The notes beneath the pieces were generated by a model. It saw nothing but the letters and a program-made list of their open reading frames with translations. It had not been told where the DNA came from and made no database searches. A DNA stretch of 64,000 nt from Citricoccus alkalitolerans (lineage in GTDB: Bacteria; Actinomycetota; Actinomycetes; Actinomycetales; Micrococcaceae): NCBI RefSeq assembly GCF_039528175.1, contig NZ_BAAALH010000002.1, positions 1,488,001 through 1,552,000 on the forward strand, read 5' to 3'. Numbering within the stretch: the first letter of the stretch is position 1; each line of letters starts with the position of its first letter. Of this stretch, positions 49,288 to 57,985 are shown piece by piece. The position numbers and the translations under genes are program-made.

Positions 49288-50340
49288 CTATTCGAGCGCA
49301 GAACTCGAGCGGTGACCGGCATTGCCGAGCCCCTCAGCACCGTCAAAGCCGTCCAGCAACGCCCGGAGGGCCTGCTGGGAACTGACGGTCTCACTCCAGC
49401 CGGTCGTCTCCCGCAGTTTCGTGGTGTCCATGACTGGGACGGTTGCGGCCATGTCCACCCAACCGGGGTCTGTCGGCTGGAGACGGGCCGCGTAGGTGGC
49501 GGCGACCAAGCCCTTGAACACCGGCACCGGCAACTCCAGGTACCGGCGGGAGCCGAGCAGTTGGCCCACCGTCTGGGCGTCCAGGACTGGCTCAGCGGAC
49601 ACGTTGAAGGCGCCGCCGGCCCGTTGCCGGACCACCTGCCAGTAGGCCTCCGCGATGTCCACCGCCGCGACGGCCTGGAACCGGATGCCCGCCGGGAACG
49701 GCAGCACCGGCAGTCGTCCCACGGCCAGCAGCCACGTCAACAGCCGGGCCGGGATCAGATCGCCGATGAAGTAGTCCCTGATCTCGGGTGCCGGTACCGC
49801 CCCGAAGATCAGTCCTGGCCGCAACCGGGTGACCAGGATCCCGGGGTTCTCCGACTCGAAGGCATCCAGCAGGTCCTCCACCTCGGCCTTCTGAGCGCCG
49901 TAGTGGGAGGTGGGCGTGCCGGTGGTGGGGTGGGATTCATGCACGGGGACGGTCTTGGAGCCTGGGCCATAGGCGCCGATCGAGGAGGCATAGACCAGGT
50001 GTGGCACGCCCGCTTGGGCCACCGCCTGGAAGGCCGTGCGATTGCCTTCCACGTTGACCGCGCGCAGGAAGCCGCGGTCGCGGTTGGGGCGGATCACCCA
50101 TGCCAGGTCCACCACCGCGTCCGCGCCGCGCATGGCCGTCTCCAGCCGAGGGCCGGCGTCGGGATCCGTCACGTCGATCTTGAGCCATTCCACGCCGTCG
50201 AAAGGCGGACCGGGGCGGTCCGGGCCCCGGCGGGACACGCCGACGATGGAATCGACCTCACCGGAGGCCTTGGCGGCCTGGAGCCGGTGGAGCAGGGCGG
50301 TGCCCACGTTGCCGGTGGCACCGAGGACCACGATTCGCAT
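49288..50340 (-). CDS. NAD-dependent epimerase/dehydratase (extended SDR)
   Basis: A 350-residue extended SDR. The Rossmann motif is MRIVVLGATGNVGTALLHRL (1-20), followed by GADAVVDLAW, VNVEGNRTAFQAV, the catalytic Ser region YASSIGAYGPGSK and HYGAQKAEVEDLLDAFE, where Tyr and Lys of YxxxK are present (YGAQK). The second half is less conserved. Nucleotide-sugar or atypical substrates are both possible. GAGGAGAACC precedes the ATG at 50340. The start overlaps the stop of the alcohol dehydrogenase gene by one base (TGATG), so the two are cotranscribed leftwards. Confidence 0.85.
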   Translation of the reverse strand: MRIVVLGATGNVGTALLHRLQAAKASGEVDSIVGVSRRGPDRPGPPFDGVEWLKIDVTDPDAGPRLETAMRGADAVVDLAWVIRPNRDRGFLRAVNVEGNRTAFQAVAQAGVPHLVYASSIGAYGPGSKTVPVHESHPTTGTPTSHYGAQKAEVEDLLDAFESENPGILVTRLRPGLIFGAVPAPEIRDYFIGDLIPARLLTWLLAVGRLPVLPFPAGIRFQAVAAVDIAEAYWQVVRQRAGGAFNVSAEPVLDAQTVGQLLGSRRYLELPVPVFKGLVAATYAARLQPTDPGWVDMAATVPVMDTTKLRETTGWSETVSSQQALRALLDGFDGAEGLGNAGHRSSSALE

Positions 50341-51533
50341 CAGCGGTTCTCCTCTCCCTCGGGCTTGAGAACCACCTTGATGCAACCGTCCTCCTTCTTC
50401 TGGAACGTCTCATACATCTCCGGCGCGCGGTCCAGTGGAACCTGGTGGGTGGCCAGGTCCAGGGTGCCGAGCGGGTCGGAGGGGTCGTCCACCAGAGGCA
50501 TCAGGTCATCGATCCAGTGCTTCACGTTGCACTGGCCCATGGTGAGCTCGATCTGCTTGTCGAACAGGGTCAGCATCGGCATGGGGTCGGCCATGCCGCC
50601 GTAGACACCGGAGAGGGAGATGGTGCCGCCGCGCCGCACGGCGTCGATGGCGGTCTGCAGGGCGTTAAGTCGGTCCGCCCCCGCGGTTTTCATGGCCAGT
50701 CGGCCGATGGCGTCCGGGAGCATACCGACGGCCTGGTGGGCGAAGCCGGCGACCGGCGACCCATGTGCTTCCATCCCGACGGCGTCCACCACAGCGTCCG
50801 GGCCTCGCCCGTCCGTGGCGAGGCGGAGGCGATCGCCCACGTGCTCGTCCTGGTCGATGGTCTCGATACCGTGGCGTTCGGCCATGCCCCGCCGCTCACT
50901 GACCGGGTCCACGCCGATCACACGGTGACCCAGGTGCTTACCGATCCGCGCCGCGAACTGACCGACCGGTCCTAGGCCTAGGACGGCCAGGGTGCCGCCC
51001 TCCGGGAGGTGGGCGTATTGCACGGCCTGCCAGGCGGTGGGCAGGATGTCCGAAAGGTAGAGCCATTGCTCGTCGTCGCCGGTGTGCGGGACCTTGATGG
51101 GCCCGTAGTCGGCGTTCGGGACGCGCAGGTACTCCGCCTGGCCGCCGGGTACTGAGCCGTAAAGCCGGGAGTAGCCGAAGAGGGCTGTACCGGAGCCCTG
51201 CTCACGGACCTGATTGGTCTCGCACTGGGACTGGAGCCCCCGCTCGCACATCCAGCAGTGTCCGCAGGAGATGGTGAAGGGGATGACCACCCGGTCACCG
51301 GGGGATAAGTTGGTGATCCCGGAACCGACCTCCTCCACGATGCCCATGGGCTCGTGGCCGATCACATCGTCCTTGTCCATGAACGGGCCGAGGACCTCGT
51401 AGAGGTGTAGGTCTGAGCCGCAGATGCCGGAGGACGTGACCCTGATGATGGCGTCATTGGGCGCCTGGATCACCGGGTCCGGAACGTTCTCGACGCTGAC
51501 GTTTCGCTTGCCTTGCCAAGTGAGTGCCTTCAT
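50340..51533 (-). CDS. Zinc-dependent alcohol dehydrogenase (formaldehyde-dehydrogenase-like MDR)
   Basis: A 397-residue medium-chain dehydrogenase. Catalytic zinc ligands are in GICGSDLHLYE (Cys) and GHEPMGIVEEVG (His-Glu). The structural zinc cysteines are in CGHCWMCERGLQSQC, and the cofactor motif is VLGLGPVGQFAARIG. Its length and the insert after residue 200 resemble glutathione-independent formaldehyde dehydrogenases and related MDR proteins rather than class III enzymes. The start MKALTWQGKRNVSVENVPDP is the family's usual beginning, so the ATG at 51533 is taken although the ribosome site is weak. The gene is divergent from glmS, with 94 bp between the starts. Confidence 0.9.
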   Translation of the reverse strand: MKALTWQGKRNVSVENVPDPVIQAPNDAIIRVTSSGICGSDLHLYEVLGPFMDKDDVIGHEPMGIVEEVGSGITNLSPGDRVVIPFTISCGHCWMCERGLQSQCETNQVREQGSGTALFGYSRLYGSVPGGQAEYLRVPNADYGPIKVPHTGDDEQWLYLSDILPTAWQAVQYAHLPEGGTLAVLGLGPVGQFAARIGKHLGHRVIGVDPVSERRGMAERHGIETIDQDEHVGDRLRLATDGRGPDAVVDAVGMEAHGSPVAGFAHQAVGMLPDAIGRLAMKTAGADRLNALQTAIDAVRRGGTISLSGVYGGMADPMPMLTLFDKQIELTMGQCNVKHWIDDLMPLVDDPSDPLGTLDLATHQVPLDRAPEMYETFQKKEDGCIKVVLKPEGEENR

Positions 51534-51627
51534 GATTGTCACGTTATGGGTGGCGGGGGGCGTGTGTGAACCCCTCTGGCGTGGTCGGTGCGCAGCGCAT
51601 GGTCGCCGGCGGGATAACCTAGTGCTC

Positions 51628-53499
51628 ATGTGTGGAATCGTCGGCTACATCGGCCAGCCCTCTTTGTTGGATCAGCACTCGTCCTTGGACGTGCTCATGG
51701 AAGGTCTCAAGCGCCTCGAATACCGCGGATACGATTCTGCCGGTGTTGCCGTGGTGACTGACGGTGCTGTGGAGCACCGCAAGAAGGCCGGCAAGCTGGC
51801 CAACCTCACGGCGGAACTCGAATCCCGTCCGGTCCCGGTGGCGTCCGTGGGCATCGGTCACACCCGGTGGGCCACCCACGGCGGTCCCACGGATCTCAAC
51901 GCCCACCCGCATCTGGCTGATGATGATCAGCTGTCTGTCATTCACAACGGAATCATCGAGAATTTCGCCGAACTCAAGAAGGAACTGCTGGCCAACGGAG
52001 TCACGTTCCGTTCGGAGACCGATACCGAGGTAGCCGCAGCTCTGCTCGGCCACATCTACCGCCACGAGGGCGGACAGGACCTGACCACGTCCATGCGGTT
52101 GGTCAGCCAGCGCCTCGAGGGTGCGTTCACCCTTTTGGCCGTTCACGGCGACCATCCCGACCGCGTCGTTGCGTCCCGCAAGAACTCCCCGCTGGTCGTC
52201 GGTTTGGGGGAGGGAGAGAACTTCCTCGGTTCGGACGTCTCCGGCTTCATCGACTTCACCCGCCGCGCGGTGGAACTCGAGCAGGATCAGGTGGTCACCA
52301 TCACCGCTGACTCCGTCGAGATCACTGACTTCTTCGGTAATCCCGCCCAGGGCAAGGAATTCACCGTCGACTGGGATGCCTCCGCAGCCGAGAAGGGTGG
52401 CTTCGCCTCCTTCATGGAGAAGGAAATCCACGATCAGCCGGCTGCCGTGGCAGACACCCTGCTGGGCCGCAGCGACGTCGACGGAAATCTCATCCTCGAC
52501 GAACTCCGCATCGACGAGGACGAGCTCAAGTCCATCCGGAAGATCATCGTGCTGGCCTGTGGCACGTCCTCGTATGCAGGCATGGTCGCCAAGTACGCCA
52601 TCGAACGGTGGTGCCGGATTCCCGTGGAGGTGGAACTCTCCCACGAGTTCCGGTACCGCGATCCGATCATCGACGCGAACACGCTGATCGTCTCCATCTC
52701 CCAGTCCGGCGAGACCATGGACACCCTCATGGCGGTGCGTTACGCCAAGGAGCAGGGCGCCCGCACGGTATCCATCTGCAACACCAACGGATCCACGATC
52801 CCGCGTGAATCCGACGCTGTGCTGTACACCCACGCCGGCCCGGAGATCGCGGTGGCGTCCACCAAGGCCTTCCTGGCCCAGATCACGGCTGCCTACCTGT
52901 TGGGCCTCTATTTGGCCCAGTTGACCAAGAAGCTGTACCGCGAAGAGATCAAGGACATCCTGTCCGACCTCGCGGACATCCCCGCCAAGGTCCAGCAGAT
53001 CCTGGACAATGCCGACAGCATCAAGGAACTCGCCCGTTCCATGGCAGAGGCTTCGTCCGTGCTGTTCCTGGGCCGCAACGTCGGTTACCCGGTGGCCCTT
53101 GAAGGAGCCTTGAAGCTCAAGGAGCTGGCCTACATCCACGCCGAAGGGTTTGCAGCCGGCGAATTGAAGCACGGCCCGATTGCGTTGATCGATGAGGGCC
53201 AACCGGTCTTCGTGGTGGTGCCCTCGCCGATGGACCGTCACTCCTTGCACGCCAAGGTGGTCTCCAACATCCAAGAGGTCCGCGCCCGTGGCGCGAAGAC
53301 CATCGTGGTGGCCGAAGCTGGCGATGACACTGTCAGGGACTATGCAGAGCAAGTCTTCTACGTCCCGGAGACCCAGCCCATGCTTATGCCGTTGTTGACC
53401 ACTGTCCCCCTGCAGATCTTCGCCTGCGAGTTGGCGACCGCCAAGGGCTATGACGTGGACCAGCCGCGTAACCTGGCGAAGTCTGTAACGGTGGAGTGA
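51628..53499 (+). CDS. glmS: Glutamine-fructose-6-phosphate aminotransferase GlmS
   Basis: A 623-residue amidotransferase making glucosamine-6-phosphate from fructose-6-phosphate and glutamine. The N-terminal nucleophile Cys2 is in MCGIVGYIG; the glutaminase domain has RLEYRGYDSAG, GHTRWATHG and VIHNGIIENF. Two SIS domains follow (ACGTSSYAG, SISQSGETMDTL, ASTKAFLAQ, LGRNVGYPVALEGALKLKEL), and the conserved DQPRNLAKSVTVE ends the protein. It works directly before GlmM (29803) in UDP-GlcNAc synthesis. UDP-GlcNAc in turn would feed the sugar pathway that starts at 53747. No ribozyme-like leader is seen, as expected outside Firmicutes. Confidence 0.98.
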   Translation: MCGIVGYIGQPSLLDQHSSLDVLMEGLKRLEYRGYDSAGVAVVTDGAVEHRKKAGKLANLTAELESRPVPVASVGIGHTRWATHGGPTDLNAHPHLADDDQLSVIHNGIIENFAELKKELLANGVTFRSETDTEVAAALLGHIYRHEGGQDLTTSMRLVSQRLEGAFTLLAVHGDHPDRVVASRKNSPLVVGLGEGENFLGSDVSGFIDFTRRAVELEQDQVVTITADSVEITDFFGNPAQGKEFTVDWDASAAEKGGFASFMEKEIHDQPAAVADTLLGRSDVDGNLILDELRIDEDELKSIRKIIVLACGTSSYAGMVAKYAIERWCRIPVEVELSHEFRYRDPIIDANTLIVSISQSGETMDTLMAVRYAKEQGARTVSICNTNGSTIPRESDAVLYTHAGPEIAVASTKAFLAQITAAYLLGLYLAQLTKKLYREEIKDILSDLADIPAKVQQILDNADSIKELARSMAEASSVLFLGRNVGYPVALEGALKLKELAYIHAEGFAAGELKHGPIALIDEGQPVFVVVPSPMDRHSLHAKVVSNIQEVRARGAKTIVVAEAGDDTVRDYAEQVFYVPETQPMLMPLLTTVPLQIFACELATAKGYDVDQPRNLAKSVTVE

Positions 53500-53746
53500 G
53501 ACGAAACACAATACAGTTCTGACAAGGAGTTTCTACCCGGTGTTTAGGAAGATGTAACTTCCACATCGGTGAACCCGGCATTGAATCACTTCCAGAAAGC
53601 GCCGTAGTTCGATTTCGATGTTTCAGGTTGTAGCCCGTGACGTAGTATCTATTTGTCACTCTGTCACCCACCTGAGGGGGCTGGGTAGAGCACGGCACAG
53701 CTGGAACGCCTAGGGGCGTGCCAGGACTCGCACATCTTGGAGGACC

Positions 53747-55537
53747 ATGAACCGGCGGACTCGTACACGCGTGGCCAGAACGGCGTTCTTTGCCGTGGAT
53801 GTAGCGAGTTGGATCATGATGATCCTGTTCGCCGCGTGGCTGAGATACGAGTTCGACTTCTCTCAGATGGCTGGGGGCCGACTGCTGGTCTTCGGTCTCG
53901 TCGCTGCGGCGCTGCAGACCATACTCGGACTCGTCAGCGGCATCTACCGGGGACGGCATGTCTACGGCACCTTCGATGAAGTCAAGACCCTGACATACAT
54001 CGTCGTTCTGGTCGGCCTGATGACGACGGCGCTGATGCTCGTGGTCGGCAACGTGTTCGACGCCCCGCGCAGCACCGGCATCATTGCCACTCCCATGGCA
54101 CTGATCGGCATGCTCGGCGTGCGTTATATGTACCGCTTGCTGATGGAGCGGCGACGTAAGCCGGGCAGGCAAGCCAACGCGACCATCGTTTACGGTGCCG
54201 GCTATCTAGGCGAAACCGTCATTCGCCGCATGCAGACGGATGCCGATTCCGAGTACCGGCCGGTCGCCCTTCTGGACGACGATCCTCAACTCTCCAATCT
54301 GGAGATTCGAGGTGTCAAGGTCATGGGAGGCTTTCACGAAATCAACGAAGTGGCCGAGAAAACCGGAGCCCAAGAACTGGTGCTGGCGATCGGCAGAGCC
54401 GATTCCACTCTCGTCCGCGAGATCTCTGACGCGGCGGGTGCCGCGGGGCTGCACGTTAGGGTGCTGCCGCTCATGGAGCAAATCATGGCCGGCCGTACCA
54501 GGCTTTCGGATCTGCGTGACATCTCCATCGAGGACCTAATCGGCCGCAATCCCGTCGACACCGAGGTCGAGTCGATTGCCGACTACATCGCGGGAAAGCG
54601 GGTCCTGGTTACGGGCGCCGGCGGGTCCATCGGGTCGGAACTGTGCCTGCAGATTTCCAAGTATGCCCCCACCGAGCTCATCATGCTGGACCGGGATGAA
54701 ACCGGCCTGCAGATGGCCCAGATTGGGACGATTGGCCACGGTTTGCTCCACACCCGCGACGTGGTGCTGGCCGACATTCGTGAGCCTGACGTACTGGAAC
54801 GAATTTTTCAGGACCGCAGGCCGCAAGTGGTTTATCACGCGGCCGCACTGAAGCACTTGCCGATGTTGGAGCAGTATCCAGAAGAGGCCTGGAAGACCAA
54901 CGTTTTGGGTACGTTGAACGTCCTCAACGCTGCTAAAAATACAGATGTCGAGACCTTCATCAACATCAGTACGGACAAGGCTGCGAATCCGACGAGCGTA
55001 CTGGGGCATTCCAAGCGCGTCGCGGAGAAACTAACCGCTTGGATGGCCCAGGAAACGGGGCGCCCGTACCTTTCCGTTCGGTTCGGCAACGTCATCGGCA
55101 GCCGCGGGTCCATGTTGCCGACCTTCCGTTCGCTCATCGATAAAGGGGGCCCGGTCACCGTCACCCACCCTGACGTGACGCGGTATTTCATGACCATTCC
55201 CGAGGCGTGCCAACTGGTGGTCCAAGCTGGTGCCATTGGAGCCCCCGCTGAGGTGCTCATCTTGGACATGGGAGAGCCGGTCAGAATCCTTGACATCGCC
55301 GAGCGCATGATCGAGATGTCCGGCAAGGACATCGAGATTACCTTTACCGGGCTCCGCGAAGGCGAGAAGATGCACGAGGAGCTGGTGGGCCTGGGCGAAG
55401 GTAACGAACGCCCCTATCACCCCAAGATCGCACACGCACACGTGCACACGCTATCGCCACAAGACATGGACAAGAACGTGTGGTTGGAACGTTGTGGCAA
55501 GAAGGACGAAGAATTTGGAGCCAAGATTGTCAACTGA
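53747..55537 (+). CDS. Membrane-bound UDP-GlcNAc 4,6-dehydratase (PglF/WbpM-like)
   Basis: A 596-residue protein with an N-terminal membrane part of four helices (about 10-125) and a first Rossmann-like domain (TIVYGAGYLGETVI). The C-terminal SDR-type dehydratase domain has VTGAGGSIGSELCLQI (about 286-301), HAAALKHLPMLEQYPEEAW, NISTDKAANPTSVLGHSKRV and RFGNVIGSRGS. In this group the usual catalytic Tyr of YxxxK is replaced (here HSKR), as in PglF, WbpM and FlaA1-type enzymes. It converts UDP-GlcNAc to the 4-keto-6-deoxy sugar. TTGGAGGACC precedes the ATG. It is the first gene of the polysaccharide cluster and overlaps the aminotransferase gene. Confidence 0.93.
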   Translation: MNRRTRTRVARTAFFAVDVASWIMMILFAAWLRYEFDFSQMAGGRLLVFGLVAAALQTILGLVSGIYRGRHVYGTFDEVKTLTYIVVLVGLMTTALMLVVGNVFDAPRSTGIIATPMALIGMLGVRYMYRLLMERRRKPGRQANATIVYGAGYLGETVIRRMQTDADSEYRPVALLDDDPQLSNLEIRGVKVMGGFHEINEVAEKTGAQELVLAIGRADSTLVREISDAAGAAGLHVRVLPLMEQIMAGRTRLSDLRDISIEDLIGRNPVDTEVESIADYIAGKRVLVTGAGGSIGSELCLQISKYAPTELIMLDRDETGLQMAQIGTIGHGLLHTRDVVLADIREPDVLERIFQDRRPQVVYHAAALKHLPMLEQYPEEAWKTNVLGTLNVLNAAKNTDVETFINISTDKAANPTSVLGHSKRVAEKLTAWMAQETGRPYLSVRFGNVIGSRGSMLPTFRSLIDKGGPVTVTHPDVTRYFMTIPEACQLVVQAGAIGAPAEVLILDMGEPVRILDIAERMIEMSGKDIEITFTGLREGEKMHEELVGLGEGNERPYHPKIAHAHVHTLSPQDMDKNVWLERCGKKDEEFGAKIVN

Positions 55538-56663
55538 GCGAATCCTGATGTCCAAACCTGACGTCGGTGAACTTGAAGAGCAGTATGTCGTGGCGGCCAT
55601 CCGCTCTGGCTGGATCGCGCCGCTCGGCCCTGACGTCGACCAATTCGAAGACGAGATCAAGCGGCGAGTAGGCGTGGATCACGCGGTCGCGCTGGCTTCT
55701 GGTACTGCCGCGTTGCATATGGGACTATTGGCCCTCGGGGTCGGGTCCGGGGACATTGTCGTTACCTCAACCATGACGTTTGCAGCCACCGCAAACGCGA
55801 TCGCTTATACAGGTGCCACACCCTACTTTGTCGATTCCGATCCGGTGACCGGAAACATTGACCCTGCGCTCCTCAATGAGGCATTGACGGACCTGGAGTC
55901 ATGTGGGACACCCGCAACATTGGTTCTGCCAGTGGACCTGTTGGGGAAGGCCGTTGACTACACGGAGGTCGGCCGCGTTTGCGAAACCCATGGCGTTGAG
56001 ATGCTCTGTGACTCCGCAGAGTCATTGGGGGCCTCACATAAGGGCCAGGCCGCTGGGAAGTTCGGTCGTGCTTCTGTCTTCTCGTTCAACGGCAACAAGA
56101 TCATGACGACATCGGGCGGGGGTATGTTCGTCACTGATGACGAGGAGCTGGCATTGAGAGTGAGGTACCTGTCGACGCAGGCCCGGCAACCCGTCGTCCA
56201 CTACGAGCACACAGATATCGGTTACAACTACCGTATGAGCAACATCCTGGCCGCCCTGGGACGAGCTCAGCTCAGCCGCCTTGATAGCATGATCGACTCG
56301 CGCCGCTGCTGGCGGGAGCAGTACCGGGAGTTTTTCTCCTCTGTCTCGGGGATCGAGATATTCGGCGGGGAAGGGGATAATGAGGACAACTTTTGGTTGT
56401 CCTCGATTGTCGTGAATCCTCAGGCCGCTCCGATCCCAGCGTCGCTGATCCAATCCCGCCTGAACGATTCAGGTATCGAGTCGCGACCCCTATGGAAGCC
56501 CATGCATTTACAGCCAGTGTTCAAGGACGCGCCCCGCAAGGTCAATGGCGCTTCCCAGACATTGTTTGAGACAGGACTTACACTACCCAGCGGTTCGGCG
56601 ATGACCACTGATCAGTTCGATCGTGTACTCACGGCGTTGGACGAAGCCTTGGTGCAGCCTTGA
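55527..56663 (+). CDS. DegT/DnrJ/EryC1-type sugar aminotransferase (PglE-like)
   Basis: A 378-residue PLP enzyme that should transaminate the 4-keto sugar made by the preceding dehydratase. It has the family N-terminus RILMSKPDVG...SGWIAPLGPDVDQFE, HAVALASGTAALHMGLLALG, the CDSAESLGASHKG block and the PLP lysine in FSFNGNKIMTTSGGG (Lys191). The TTG at 55527 is chosen because TTTGGAG lies seven bases upstream and the conserved RI-L-S motif begins after it. The ATG at 55548 would cut into that motif. The gene overlaps the dehydratase by 11 bp. Confidence 0.92.
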   Translation: MSTERILMSKPDVGELEEQYVVAAIRSGWIAPLGPDVDQFEDEIKRRVGVDHAVALASGTAALHMGLLALGVGSGDIVVTSTMTFAATANAIAYTGATPYFVDSDPVTGNIDPALLNEALTDLESCGTPATLVLPVDLLGKAVDYTEVGRVCETHGVEMLCDSAESLGASHKGQAAGKFGRASVFSFNGNKIMTTSGGGMFVTDDEELALRVRYLSTQARQPVVHYEHTDIGYNYRMSNILAALGRAQLSRLDSMIDSRRCWREQYREFFSSVSGIEIFGGEGDNEDNFWLSSIVVNPQAAPIPASLIQSRLNDSGIESRPLWKPMHLQPVFKDAPRKVNGASQTLFETGLTLPSGSAMTTDQFDRVLTALDEALVQP

Positions 56664-57316
56664 TCCCATATCGGACGCTCAAGCGGGGCATGGATATCGT
56701 GGGGTCTGCTGGAATTCTCTTGCTCTCATCGCCGATCATTGCCACCACGGCAGTCCTCGTGCGTAAGAATCTTGGCAGTCCGGTTCTCTTCACTCAGGAT
56801 CGCCCGGGTAGGCACGGAGAGGTGTTCAAACTATACAAGTTTCGGAGCATGAAGGACATTGACTTCGAACTCGGCCTGATTAGCGACGAGGACCGATTGA
56901 CGAATTTCGGTCGTCTTTTGAGGTCGACTAGCCTCGATGAGTTACCTTCCCTAATGAATGTACTTAAAGGCGACATGAGTTTCGTCGGCCCGCGGCCGCT
57001 CTTGGTTTCGTATCTTGAAAGATATTCGTCGGAGCAGGCCCGTCGGCATGAGGTTCGTCCGGGCATCACTGGCCTCGCGCAGGTCAACGGCCGAAACCTC
57101 GTGGCATGGGAGGAGCGATTCGAGATGGACGTGAAGTACATCGACAGCATGAGCATTCGTTCTGACCTCCAGATAATCTTGAAGACGTTCTTTGCAGTGT
57201 TTGTCCGGAGCGGTATTTCGGCCGAAGGCCACGCAACTATGGCGGAGTTCCGTGGAACATCGCGGCCGGTGACGCCGTCGGAGGTCATTACCGTGCGTGA
57301 TGGTGCAACAGCGTGA
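56660..57316 (+). CDS. Undecaprenyl-phosphate sugar-1-phosphate transferase (PglC-like)
   Basis: A 218-residue monotopic phosphoglycosyl transferase with only one N-terminal membrane segment (about 10-34). It is the minimal form seen in PglC rather than the large WbaP/WcaJ form. The core has FTQDRPGRHGEVFKLYKFRS, the catalytic Asp-Glu dyad in STSLDELPSL (93-94) and GDMSFVGPRPLL. It should transfer the first sugar phosphate to the lipid carrier and so starts repeat-unit assembly. The TTG start overlaps the aminotransferase stop (TTGA); the later ATG at 56690 would remove the basic residues before the membrane helix. G+C content drops noticeably from here on. Confidence 0.9.
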   Translation: MIPYRTLKRGMDIVGSAGILLLSSPIIATTAVLVRKNLGSPVLFTQDRPGRHGEVFKLYKFRSMKDIDFELGLISDEDRLTNFGRLLRSTSLDELPSLMNVLKGDMSFVGPRPLLVSYLERYSSEQARRHEVRPGITGLAQVNGRNLVAWEERFEMDVKYIDSMSIRSDLQIILKTFFAVFVRSGISAEGHATMAEFRGTSRPVTPSEVITVRDGATA

Positions 57317-57957
57317 CTGGTCGGCAACTCGCCATCGTTGGCGCCGGAGGCTTCGGACGTGAGGTAGCCGACGTTGTAGAGGCAATCAATAAAGATTCCG
57401 AAGGCGGAGTCTGGAATCTCATCGGAGTCTTCGACGATGCTCCGTCGGAAGCAAACCTCCGACGACTCAGCGATCGCGGAATCAGTTACATTGGGGCGAT
57501 CCCCGAAGTCTGGTCCGGTCCGGAGATACATTTCGTGGTAGGTATCGGCAGCCCAACGATCCGTATGAAGGTTGCGAATCTCCTCGAAGGCCTTGAATGG
57601 AAACCGGCAACTCTAGTCCATCCAGTCGCCCAGTGTGGTTCCAGGGTGCGGATCGAGCCTGGAACGGTCGTGTGCGCCGGGGTTCAGATTTCGACTAACG
57701 TCAGTCTGGGCCGTCATGTTCATGTGAATCCCAACGCCACCATCGGACATGATTCGGAACTGCAGGACTTCGTCTCTGTCAATCCGGCCGCCACTGTTTC
57801 CGGTGAGGTACTGATCGCTGCAGAATCGTTGATAGGAGCGTCTGCCACCATCCTTCAAGGACTACGAATCGGTCAGAGGAGCCTTGTTGGCGCATCCGCT
57901 TGCGTTGTTCAGAACGTCGAAGCTGACACTCGGGTCAAGGGCATTCCGGCACGATAG
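57313..57957 (+). CDS. Sugar N-acetyltransferase, NeuD/PglD family
   Basis: A 214-residue enzyme with an N-terminal Rossmann-like substrate domain (LAIVGAGGFGREVADVVEAI, 6-25) and a C-terminal left-handed beta-helix built of hexapeptide repeats (about 95-205). The predicted catalytic base is His146 in NPNATIGHDSEL. PglD-type members N-acetylate the 4-amino group of UDP-4-amino-4,6-dideoxy sugars. With the dehydratase, aminotransferase and PGT before it, this completes a route to a di-N-acetyl-bacillosamine-like sugar. NeuD-type sialic acid O-acetyltransferases have the same fold, but no sialic acid genes are near. The GTG start overlaps the preceding stop (GTGA). Confidence 0.88.
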   Translation: MTGRQLAIVGAGGFGREVADVVEAINKDSEGGVWNLIGVFDDAPSEANLRRLSDRGISYIGAIPEVWSGPEIHFVVGIGSPTIRMKVANLLEGLEWKPATLVHPVAQCGSRVRIEPGTVVCAGVQISTNVSLGRHVHVNPNATIGHDSELQDFVSVNPAATVSGEVLIAAESLIGASATILQGLRIGQRSLVGASACVVQNVEADTRVKGIPAR

Positions 57958-57985
57958 TCACTGCGCTGTACTAGGGAAAGTTTCA

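Noticed and set aside
51534..51627. glmS ribozyme in the glmS leader
   Set aside because: The region is only 94 bp, shared with a divergent gene, and shows no ribozyme core; the ribozyme is known mainly from Firmicutes.
51619..53511. Open frame of about 630 codons on the minus strand opposite glmS
   Set aside because: It mirrors the codon periodicity of glmS, has no ribosome site and no recognisable protein; glmS on the plus strand is complete and certain.
53500..53746. Inverted repeat GATGT-ACATC and a TATCTA box before the polysaccharide cluster
   Set aside because: The repeat is only 5 bp and the box has no acceptable -35 partner; a promoter is expected here but cannot be placed.
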